This document shows, piece after piece, positions 19,113 through 26,939 of a stretch of DNA of 38,120 nucleotides (the first letter of the stretch is position 1; every line of letters begins with the position of its first letter). This DNA comes from Zelonia costaricensis (Eukaryota > Euglenozoa > Kinetoplastea > Trypanosomatida > Trypanosomatidae): assembly GCA_030849075.1 (NCBI GenBank), contig JASAOO010003299.1, forward strand, positions 1 through 38,120. Reading direction: 5' to 3'. A program made the translations under genes and the position numbers. The notes below the pieces were generated by a model. That model saw only the letters and a program-made list of their open reading frames with translations. It ran no database searches and was not told the origin of the DNA.

Positions 19113-19898
19113 AGTACGTGCGCCTCAAGCGGTATTTCTGGGCCCTGCAACGCGGAGGCGCAAGCGAACGCTGTGGGGCAGTTGGTGCGACCCGTTGTGG
19201 CCGCGTGCCCTGCGCCGTCTAGACGTGTGTCTCCGTCCTGTCCTGCTACGCATCGCCGTGGCGTGTTGCGTGCGGTGCATTCGGGTGCTGCAGCATCAAC
19301 GACATCCCCCCCCTTCCCTCCCCCCCAAACGAGAAGATACCAAGCACACCGCTGAACCCCTCTCAACAAGAGCACAAGAAGGTGACGGGAGGAGGAGGCT
19401 TCCGCAGCTGCTTCTTGAGATATCAGTGGGTGCAGCGTGCCACAGGACCGTCACACATGTGCCGGTGTCCACGGGCGACAGGAATGCTTTCTGCCGTCTG
19501 CGTGTGCGTGTGTGTGGGTGGGGAAGGGAGTCACTCTGTCCCTCCCAAGATGACGCGCATCACCAGCCACGGCACACGTGACGCGTCCACCCTCCCCGCT
19601 CCCCCGCTCTCTCTGTATCACCTGCACGCGTGTGTGCTGCACCGTGTCAACTCGTCTCCCTTTCGTTCCCCTGTTTCCCGCACGCCGCACGTGCGCCCGT
19701 GCACGCCCCACGCACGATCGACTTTCCCCGGCCGCCCCCCCCTCTTCTCCTGCCTCGCCTGCTCATGACACACTAGTGCACACAAAGCCCGTAGTCCTCC
19801 ACCCACCCGTCCGCACCGCCTCGCACAGCCCACTCCCGCTTCCCCCATCTCTTCACACCTCGCCGAACACCGGACCCCACCAAATCCTCATCATCATC
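19113..19898 (+). other. Intergenic spacer between ferredoxin-like and QCR9-like genes
   Basis: It contains a C-rich tract (19305-19328), a TG run (19501-19518), and pyrimidine tracts (about 19720-19762 and 19830-19860) before the QCR9-like gene. Several AGs (including 19827-19828) could accept the spliced leader. No further gene seen. Confidence 0.6.
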
Positions 19899-20102
19899 AT
19901 GGCGCCCTTCTGGACCAATGTGCTGAACTACACGTACGCGCGCGGCTTCATCCGCATTCCCATTGTGCTGGCGCTGCCCATCTTCTTCAACAAGTACGTC
20001 CTGTATCAGTACGAGGGCGCCTTTAAGAGCTGGAACGCGGGCCACAACCAGGTGGACATCTGGAACCGCCTTCAGGCGAAGGTCGCCGCGGAAGCCGAGT
20101 AA
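19899..20102 (+). CDS. QCR9/UQCR10-like subunit of cytochrome bc1 complex
   Basis: A 67-residue protein with one membrane segment (about 20-37, IPIVLALPIFFNKYVLY). Its C-terminal part reads FKSWNAGHNQVDIWNRLQAK, closely patterned on QCR9/UQCR10, where a helix ends in a Trp/Tyr-x-x-x-N-x-G/x-x-x-W-x-x-x-K motif after the single transmembrane helix. Length (yeast about 66, human about 63), the N-terminus without a cleaved presequence and the membrane position all fit. In the family this subunit sits in the inner membrane beside the Rieske protein and cytochrome c1 of complex III. The assignment rests on a short similarity. The first in-frame ATG was used. Its upstream neighbour is also a likely mitochondrial protein. 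Confidence 0.75.
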   Translation: MAPFWTNVLNYTYARGFIRIPIVLALPIFFNKYVLYQYEGAFKSWNAGHNQVDIWNRLQAKVAAEAE

Positions 20103-20167
20103 GACGCATCCTGCACACACACACGCGTCGCGTGAGCGAATTTGGTGTCTGTAGCGGGCGTCTCTGC

Positions 20168-20190
20168 GTGTGTGTGTGTGTGTGTGTGTG
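20168..20190 (+). repeat. (GT)n dinucleotide repeat
   Basis: A 23-base uninterrupted GT repeat, 66 nt after the QCR9-like stop, so almost certainly in its 3' UTR. It is likely polymorphic. Confidence 0.9.
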
Positions 20191-20512
20191 GCGCCTCGCG
20201 CTGTTTTCTATCAGAGGGCCGCAATGATGTGACGGCCCAGAGTTGCGTGTGTGGATGTGTGCGCATATGTTGGTTGGATCGTGTGTGCGTTGGTTGATGC
20301 GGCCGAATTCACTTAAGCGGAAGCGGCAGACGAGGTGGCGCTGTGAGAGGGGCGGGGGGACTCAGGGGGGGGGGAGGGAGGCACAGGTCAGAATGAATGT
20401 TCCGCGTGTGCGTGTGTTTGCGTGTGTCCGTGAAGGTGCCTCAGCCGCGCCGCTCGTCAGGACGCTCATGGCGGTGCAGCCGCTCGCACAGACACATCGA
20501 CACCGACCCCGA

Positions 20513-20528
20513 CCCCCCCCCCCCCCCC
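20513..20528 (+). repeat. C16 homopolymer
   Basis: Sixteen C residues in a row in the spacer before eIF3b. It may be slippage-prone in replication and in sequencing. Confidence 0.9.
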
Positions 20529-21291
20529 AAACAGACTCGCCCTCCCCCCTCCCCTCTGTGCACGCCTCCTCGTGCGATGCACCCCGCCACTTACGCAACC
20601 CTTAGGCAGTAGAAAGAGAAACACCACTAGTATCTTCTGCAAGTCAACAGCAACAATAACAGAGAATGACCTAGTCGAGCACATCTCAGCACCCCACGGA
20701 CTGCGACGTACGACGCTCCGCACCCCCGTGTGTGGGTGTGTATGCATGCGCTTGCAGAGGCGGTCATCTCGGTTTCATCGGCGCCTCTGCCCATCTCGGT
20801 GGCAAAGCTCGCGCGATGCGGTGACAACACCCGAGCGACTCCTTAGCAAACGTGGCGGCGCGGGCACTGCGCGGCGTCGTCTGCCGGGATCTGGAAGTGG
20901 CGCAACTCCAGAACTGCGTGCGGCGCGGCTCCCGCGGCTCTTCGAACCACCCCTCCCTCCGCCTCACCCGTTCACCGTGAGTTGTGCACAAGAACGGCCG
21001 AGGAGGAGGGAGGGATGGGAAGGGGCTCACTCGTCTGTTGGCGCCTTCAACACGTCACGCGTGCAGGGCATTCCCAAAGTGCATCCAGCCACCCCAATGT
21101 ATCCTCACTCTCCCCCGCTTCCCCATCGTCTCCCGCCACGACATCAGTGGAAGCAAGCAATTCCTTTTGTACGTAAAGCCCGCTGCCTCGATTCGACACG
21201 TCTCCCCCCCAAACACCCCCTCTCTCTCCCAAGCACCTCCCGATCTCGTTCCTGAGCCCCCTCCCCCCGTCCCGCTCCCCCCACGACAGCC

Positions 21292-23418
21292 ATGACCGAC
21301 GTCAACTTCGGCCGCCACGTTCTTATTGACGGGCTCCCGAACAACGTGACGCCCGACAAGCGCGAGCTCTTCCAGCGGCACTTCTCCCGCCGCATCGCCG
21401 AGCTGCTCGGCGGCGAGAAGTTCAGCCTGCACCTCCTCACCGACCCGGAGACCGCCCTCGTCTCCGGCGCCATCCTCAGCTGCCTGACGGAGACGCAGGC
21501 AGAGGCGGCGCTCGCGAAGCTGAACCGCTTTGCCTTCACCAAAACGGCGGTGCTCACGACTTACCGCTGGAGCTCGCTGGAGGAGGCGCGCCTCGACGAT
21601 GGGCCGTACGTGCCGCCGCCGATGGCGCAGACGGACGACGACGAGGAGGCGGAGCTCGTCCACAACATGGCCGAGGACTCCGAGGCCCGCCCACAGTTCC
21701 TCATCAAGTCGGGCATGTCGTTCGACGTCGAGTGGTACTGGTTCAACTGGGAGAAGAACGAGCCGGAGCTGTACCGGCGCCGCAAGATCGCAAAGGATGA
21801 CCCGCTCGCCCGCTGGTCCGAGGTGGACCGCGACAACAAGAAGCTCAACTCCGGGATGGTGTGCAGCGCGCTGCCGGTGGCGCGCCCGCTGCCGATCTGG
21901 TCGACCTACGGGTCCATGGTCATCTCCCAGCACGAGAAGGGCCTGCGGGTGTGGTCCGGCCGCAACATGCGCCTGCACTTCGAGATCACGATGGACATCA
22001 ACGCCTTCATGGTGTCGCCGTGCGAGAAGTACATTATTGTGCAGACGCCGAAGGACATCAGCATCATCAACCTGCGCACCGCCAAGAAGATTCGGACGAT
22101 CGGCAACCTCGACCTGCACAGCGACGAGCTGTGGCCCATCATGCGCTTCAGCGCCGACGACTCGCTTGTGGTGGTGTGCAAGACGGGCTACCGCGCCATC
22201 GACTCGGCCGAGGTGCCGGAGGGCCACCTCAACATCTACACTTCGGAGACGATGAAGCTGCTCAAGGGCGATGGCAGCTCGGGCCATAGCTACGCCATCC
22301 CCGGCCTGTACAAGGCGGAGTGGAACCCCGTCGTCGGCACGCAGATGGCCTACGTCTGCGAGCTGGGCCCGAACCAGGGCTGGAAGGCCGTCGTGGCGGA
22401 TATGGTGATGAACGAGGAGGGCGAGGTGGAGCAGCGGGTGCTGAACGAGCGCAACTTCCTCGTGGCGACGCGGCTGGAGATGCTGTGGCACCCGGCCGGC
22501 ACCTTCCTGTGCGTGCGTGTGGCCTCGAAGGGTCCCACGGAGTACTTCCTCTTCCACGTAGCGGAGCGCAACGTGCCCATCACCCGCCTCTCCATCAAGC
22601 GCGGCTACAACCCCATTCGCTTTGCCTGGCAGACCGGCGGCGACAAGTTTGCCGTGCTGCTGAAGCGCGAGGGCGTCGGCAGTGGCCTCGGTGAGACTGG
22701 TATGCTGCAGATCTTCACGATTGGCAAGCAGGGGCCGAAGGTGCTGCACGAGACGGGCACGTCGGCGACCCACCTCTTCTGGGCCCCGCGCGGGGGCCGG
22801 CTGGCGGCGGCCAACTTCGACAAGTCGCTGCTGCACTTCTTCGTCCTGCACGACAACAACACGGTGACGGACAAGAACAAGCTGAGCGGCGTCAACGCGA
22901 CGAGCTGCGAGTGGGACCCCACGGGCCGCTACTTCGCCGTCTGGGTTTCCTCCATCCACGAGCAGACGATGTCGCCGCAGTTTCGCATCTTCGACTACAC
23001 CGGCAACGAGCTGTACAAGAAGGCGGTGAAGCCGCTGTCGCACTTCGCCTGGCGCCCACTGCCGCCGACGCTGCTGTTGCAGACCGAGGTCAAGAAGACG
23101 CGCGAGTCGATGAAGACGCTGCTGCACGACTACGAGGCGACTGCCCAGGCCCGCGTGGCAGAGGAGCAGGGCCGCGTGGAGAAGGAGCGCCGGCACAAGG
23201 AGGAGGAGTACGTGCGGCGCATGAAGGCCGCCGCCCGCGAGGCGGAGGAAAACGGCCTGCCGGAGCGCCGCGAGGAGCAGCGCGCCGAGTCGAAGTGGGT
23301 GCGCTACAACAACAATCGCATTAAGGCGCTGCCGGAGGAGGAGATGACGATCCACGAGGATGTAACGGAGTACCACGTCGTCGCGCGCCGCCAGGTCGGT
23401 GCCAACGCCAAGAAGTAA
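21292..23418 (+). CDS. EIF3B: Eukaryotic translation initiation factor 3 subunit b
   Basis: A 708-residue protein, the scaffold subunit of eIF3 that contacts the 40S ribosome and binds eIF3a, g and i. An RRM-like domain occupies about residues 8-95 (HVLIDGLPNNVTPDKRELFQ). A WD40-type beta-propeller follows to about 600. Characteristic segments are WSTYGSMVISQHEKGLRVWSG, here residue 203 on, plus FSPDD-like FSADDSLVVV and the late blade FAVWVSSIHEQTMSPQFRIFDYTG without its last residues. The tail (about 600-700) is a charged helix rich in Arg, Glu and Lys, expected to bind partner subunits. It is shorter than human eIF3b (814) because it lacks the long acidic N-terminal extension. The start is an ATG in context CAGCCATGACC; the frame is closed upstream. 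Confidence 0.95.
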   Translation: MTDVNFGRHVLIDGLPNNVTPDKRELFQRHFSRRIAELLGGEKFSLHLLTDPETALVSGAILSCLTETQAEAALAKLNRFAFTKTAVLTTYRWSSLEEARLDDGPYVPPPMAQTDDDEEAELVHNMAEDSEARPQFLIKSGMSFDVEWYWFNWEKNEPELYRRRKIAKDDPLARWSEVDRDNKKLNSGMVCSALPVARPLPIWSTYGSMVISQHEKGLRVWSGRNMRLHFEITMDINAFMVSPCEKYIIVQTPKDISIINLRTAKKIRTIGNLDLHSDELWPIMRFSADDSLVVVCKTGYRAIDSAEVPEGHLNIYTSETMKLLKGDGSSGHSYAIPGLYKAEWNPVVGTQMAYVCELGPNQGWKAVVADMVMNEEGEVEQRVLNERNFLVATRLEMLWHPAGTFLCVRVASKGPTEYFLFHVAERNVPITRLSIKRGYNPIRFAWQTGGDKFAVLLKREGVGSGLGETGMLQIFTIGKQGPKVLHETGTSATHLFWAPRGGRLAAANFDKSLLHFFVLHDNNTVTDKNKLSGVNATSCEWDPTGRYFAVWVSSIHEQTMSPQFRIFDYTGNELYKKAVKPLSHFAWRPLPPTLLLQTEVKKTRESMKTLLHDYEATAQARVAEEQGRVEKERRHKEEEYVRRMKAAAREAEENGLPERREEQRAESKWVRYNNNRIKALPEEEMTIHEDVTEYHVVARRQVGANAKK

Positions 23419-23481
23419 AGCGTGTGTAGCGGCGGTGGCGAGCACGCCCGTGTGTGCGTGCGTGCGTGTGTCTGTTTTTTC

Positions 23482-23518
23482 CCATGCAACTTGTAGCATG
23501 GTGTGGCGCGTAGCGCGC
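23482..23518 (+). other. Two adjacent hairpins in the eIF3b 3' UTR
   Basis: The first stem is CCATGC (23482-23487) with GCATGG (23496-23501) and an 8-nt loop. The second is GCGCG (23506-23510) with CGCGC (23514-23518) and a 3-nt loop. Both are perfect and lie 64-100 nt after the stop. A role in mRNA stability or translation is possible but unproven. Confidence 0.45.
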
Positions 23519-23625
23519 ATGTCTCGGTGTGCGTGTGTGTGAGCTCGGTAAGTTCCCCGTTACGTCGTTTCTAAGCTGTGATCAACGCGGCTGTTTGCTG
23601 TTGGTGGCGTCGTCACGGATCCTTC

Positions 23626-23645
23626 TGTGTGTGTGTGTGTGTGTG
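23626..23645 (+). repeat. (TG)10 repeat
   Basis: Twenty bases of alternating TG in the eIF3b 3' flank, similar in placement to the TG repeats after other genes in the window. Confidence 0.85.
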
Positions 23646-24209
23646 CGTTTGTTGTACCCGCGCTGAGCTCTGTGTCGTGCTTGAAGCTCTTTTTGTTCCT
23701 TCTCTCTCCCCCACTTTTAATTAAAGCTGCGAATGCACGACGACTTGCCAGGCCTCGCTCGCTGTGCTGCACCGCCCCGCCTCCCCCCCGCCGGTGTTCT
23801 CTTCACGCACGCGCGCGTGTGTGAGTGTGCGTGTGTCGCTAGCGGACGTAGGCAAGTGTGCCTCTGCGTGTGTGTGCGTTTGTGTGTGTGTGTGAGGTTG
23901 AGTTTTATGGCGATGCTGTGTCGCTGTGAAGAGAAAAGCCGCCGCGTGCACGTACCCGTCGCTGTCTGCGTGTGAATGTGTGTGGGGAGAGGTGGGTCTA
24001 CCAGACGGTCGTGCATCCAGTAAGGGCGCACGTGGCTGCGTGGGTGTGCGTGCCCGCGTACAGGTGTGCCAAAGAAGTTGGTGAGGAAAAGGGGCGGGGG
24101 GAGGGGAGATGGGCTGAGGTGTGTTCCGGCGGAGAAGCCCCTGCACATGCGTGTGTGCGTGTGTGTGTGTGGGCAGGAGCTCCTCGAAGGGCTGCTCGGA
24201 CGCCACCCG

Positions 24210-24223
24210 CCCCCCCCCCCCCC
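24210..24223 (+). repeat. C14 homopolymer
   Basis: Fourteen C residues, followed by more C/T-rich sequence. It is in the spacer between eIF3b and the single-TM protein gene. Confidence 0.85.
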
Positions 24224-25059
24224 TCCCCTGCCTCCCTCGCACCCCACCCCCTTCCTTCTCATTCCTCTCTCTCCATGCGCGCTCGTCTGACCTTAAACTG
24301 AATTCGAACGCAGTCGACACGCGATGACGCATCGACGTCTCGAAGGGTGCACTCGACGCCCACCCGCATCTCGCGCACCACTCCTCCACACGGCCACATC
24401 GTGGGTGGGAACCTGTGTGCGGGCCTTCACTCCTCTTGAGAAGGATGTGAAGAGAGCGGGGAGGGGTGTGTGTGCCTCGTGCACGCCAACACGGAAGCAG
24501 TCCCTTGCCTCAGCGGCGCGCTGCGACTGTCCAAGGGCGACGCGTCTGTCTGCCCACCGCACATGCGTGTGCACGGGTGCATGTGCGTGCTGCAAGACGT
24601 GCGCAAAGGCGGCCGCTTCTCCCTTCGTGGATCGCCAGCCGTGATGCGGCGCTGCACTGCGATGTGACGGACCCGGTGCGGGCAGTCACTGGAGCTGTAC
24701 TCGCCGCGCCGACGAGGATGACGGCGAGTCTCGCACCTCCCTCAGCACATCTGCCGTCTTTCCTCTTCCGCCTCTCCCTTCTCCGGCCTCACACCCCACG
24801 CGTGCCGTCTCTGCTCTTGCCGCGCACGTCAGGAATCACAGCGGTGGAGTCGCGCGCTCTCCTCCTCCTCCTCCTCACCCCCTCGCCTTCCCTCCACCCC
24901 TGCCGCGTGGGAAGCAGCCAGAGTTGGGCGTGAACGTCGAGTGCGCGCCTCGTGCCGCTCGCCCAGTCGCCTGCTTTCCCCCTTTTTGCTTTCCAGGCCC
25001 TCCTCGCCTACACGTGGACTCGACGCGGTGCGGGACGTCGTTGTCTCCGCCGCCTCTTG

Positions 25060-25101
25060 AGTTCTCTCTGCCTCTCTCTCACACACACACACACACATCA
25101 G
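25060..25101 (+). promoter_or_regulatory. CT/CA tract and predicted trans-splice acceptor
   Basis: A CT run merges into an uninterrupted CA repeat (about 25080-25096), then CATCAG with AG at 25100-25101. A second AG is at 25112-25113. Either leaves a very short 5' UTR before the ATG at 25121. Confidence 0.5.
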
Positions 25102-25120
25102 GTACACACGCAGTCCATCC

Positions 25121-26014
25121 ATGCGGGCTGCATTGCGCGGTGCCCTCCTTCGCCGCCTCCACGGCGGCTGCGTGGCTACCGGCACACCGCTGGTGCTGCA
25201 CGGCGCTGGCGTGTGTGACCGCCGATGGCGCACATCTGGCTCTACCGGCCCTGCCGCGAGCACCGCAGCGGGCAAGGGCACCTTAACCACACCTCCCGCG
25301 TCCGACAACTCAGAGCAGGGAGCCACCACGCCGCCGGCCGCCGCAACCCCGCCCCCGCCACCCTCGTCGTCGTCCGACCCGACGTCGGTCGCCTCCCTAC
25401 CGAGTGCAGGCGGCAGCAGCAGCAGCAGCAGCAGCGGCGCCGTGGCGGCACCGGAGCCCGAGCCGGTGCGGTGGGTGCAGCCGGCGTACGAGAACCCCGA
25501 CACCCTCCCCATCACGGACGATAAGGGCGAGTTCATCGTGTCGCGCGTGCAGTGGCCTACCGGGGAGGTGGCCTACCGCACCCCGGCCCCCGTGGACGAC
25601 AAGCTTGCTCCGCGGTTTGGGTATAACGTGGTGCAGGTGCGCAAGCACGTCTCGTGGTGGAAGTACAACCAGAAGTACCCGCGGCTGTCCCTCGCGTACA
25701 TCAACATCCAGGTGCTCTTCCTGCTGGGCCTGGCCTGGCTCGTCGCGTTTCTCACTACCGAGTACCGGCAGACGACGGATGCGATGCGCACGCCCGGGGC
25801 GATGGTGGGGGAGCACCGCGGCAAGGGACCGGCCACCAACCGCACGCAGAAGGTCACCTTTGAAAAGGGCGAGATGAACGCGCTGCTCGATAAGGCGCAG
25901 AACAACTGGTTCGACGGCGCGGCCGAAGCGTCGTACGTGGGATCGAAGGAGTACAAGATGAAGAAGATCCCGCGGCCGAAGGAGTTCTCCGCGGACGACT
26001 TCCGCAAGCGCTGA
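25121..26014 (+). CDS. Putative mitochondrial single-pass membrane protein, unknown function
   Basis: A 297-residue protein that I do not recognise. Residues 1-35 (MRAALRGALLRRLHGG, then WRTSG) are Arg-rich without acids and look like a mitochondrial presequence. A Pro/Ser/Ala linker with seven consecutive Ser (from a GCA/AGC repeat) fills about 40-110. The conserved-looking part begins near 115 (RWVQPAYENPDTLPITDDKG). A Trp/Tyr-rich stretch (SWWKYNQKYPRLSLAY) comes before one membrane helix at about 192-213 (INIQVLFLLGLAWLVAFL). The basic C-terminal tail contains EMNALLDKAQNNWFDGA and ends KEFSADDFRKR. The layout suggests an inner-membrane subunit of a kinetoplastid complex (respiratory chain, ATP synthase or import). 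It does not identify which. Confidence 0.75.
   Translation: MRAALRGALLRRLHGGCVATGTPLVLHGAGVCDRRWRTSGSTGPAASTAAGKGTLTTPPASDNSEQGATTPPAAATPPPPPSSSSDPTSVASLPSAGGSSSSSSSGAVAAPEPEPVRWVQPAYENPDTLPITDDKGEFIVSRVQWPTGEVAYRTPAPVDDKLAPRFGYNVVQVRKHVSWWKYNQKYPRLSLAYINIQVLFLLGLAWLVAFLTTEYRQTTDAMRTPGAMVGEHRGKGPATNRTQKVTFEKGEMNALLDKAQNNWFDGAAEASYVGSKEYKMKKIPRPKEFSADDFRKR
25413..25435 (+). repeat. (GCA)7 trinucleotide repeat in coding sequence
   Basis: Read in the AGC frame, it encodes seven serines in the linker of the single-TM protein. It is probably length-variable and far from the conserved part. Confidence 0.9.
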
Positions 26015-26257
26015 TGTCTCAAGCCATGACGCCGAAACGGGGGGAGGAGGAGAAGCAGTGGTCGACGGTGTGGCGCACTGCAGTGGGCCTCCCTAAGCGC
26101 CAGTGGAGGGCGGCACACACACGCACACCCGCGCGTGCAATAGCGGCGGAGGTTCTCTTCGTGTTCGTGGCTGTTCTTGGCCCGCACGGCCGACGTGCTC
26201 TCCCTCCTTGCTTTCCGGCCTTCGTTGACCAGCGCTTGTTGGATGGCTGCCCTCGTT

Positions 26258-26285
26258 CACACACACACACACACACGCACACACA
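26258..26285 (+). repeat. (CA)n repeat, one interruption
   Basis: CA units broken once by CG. It is in the spacer after the single-TM protein gene. Confidence 0.85.
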
Positions 26286-26535
26286 AAGAAGATCTCGCAC
26301 TTGGGTGTGCTGTCACCTCATCCAGCAAACGAACCGCTAGCGTGCGCAGCGCGTGTATACGAATGGCGTCGAGGATGTGCGCTGCTCCCGGCTCACGGCC
26401 GGGGAAGGTGACTCTCGCCACCGCGAGTGTGCGCTGCCTGCACATAAGAAGACCGCCCCTCTGGAGGGCACCTGTTTGTCCTACCACTCCCGGCGCATGA
26501 CAGCGACCGATGCGTTTGGGATTTCACGTGCGCGG

Positions 26536-26550
26536 CCCCCCCCCCCCCCC
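26536..26550 (+). repeat. C15 homopolymer
   Basis: Fifteen C residues in the spacer before the METTL25-like gene. Confidence 0.85.
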
Positions 26551-26939
26551 GCACCCCACGCAGTGCCGCCAGACCCGATGGCAGGTAACGTGCGCTTCTT
26601 CTCATGTTCTCTGGGAAAGTGGAGTTGTGGCGCGTCGGTCGTGGCACATTGAGGTGATGCTGCGGTGCACGTGTTGCTTCGCGCAGTTTCGCATGCGGCG
26701 CTCATCCTTCGATCGCGGACGTCCTCTTGCGCGCCCCTCCCTTTCCCTTCCCCACCGCACCGCTGCAGACTACTCTAAGGCCCCACCACCACATCACCTT
26801 CCGCTCCCTCCACTCCCCCGCTACAACGACGCGCATCGGCGCACCTCGCTCGCCACCGCACCAGGCGCGTGAGTTGTGCGCCCTCACTGCCCCATTCTCC
26901 TGCTCGCGTTGCGCAGCCTCTGCTGCGTCGCCCCTCACA

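Larger units (their letters stand above)
20103..21291 (+). other. Intergenic spacer between QCR9-like and eIF3b genes
   Basis: It has a long TG repeat (20168-20190), a G run (20368-20376), a C16 run (20513-20528), an unusually A-rich, low-GC segment (20601-20680) and pyrimidine tracts before eIF3b (21200-21286). Possible spliced-leader acceptors are AG at 21232-21233 and 21287-21288. The open frames are not convincing genes. Confidence 0.6.
23419..25099 (+). other. Intergenic spacer after eIF3b
   Basis: About 1.7 kb with no recognised gene. It starts with TG-rich sequence and two adjacent small hairpins (23482-23518). A TG repeat (23626-23645), a T-rich stretch (23685-23725), more TG-rich sequence to about 24175, a C14 run (24210-24223), and C/T tracts (24225-24280, 24855-24900, 25035-25080) follow. 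All open frames look like noise. Confidence 0.6.
26015..26914 (+). other. Intergenic spacer before the METTL25-like gene
   Basis: It holds a CA repeat (26258-26285), a C15 run (26536-26550), and a C/T-rich lead (about 26730-26820, 26875-26912) to an AG at 26915-26916, which leaves a 5' UTR of about 24 nt for the next gene. No gene recognised. Confidence 0.6.

Noticed and set aside
20572..21255. Plus-strand open frame of 227 codons before eIF3b
   Set aside because: Composition changes along its length with no domain. It contains the pyrimidine tracts expected for the eIF3b splice acceptor.
21055..23520. Minus-strand open frame of 821 codons
   Set aside because: Exact shadow of eIF3b, rich in Val/Leu/Arg/His from reversed codons. 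No domain.
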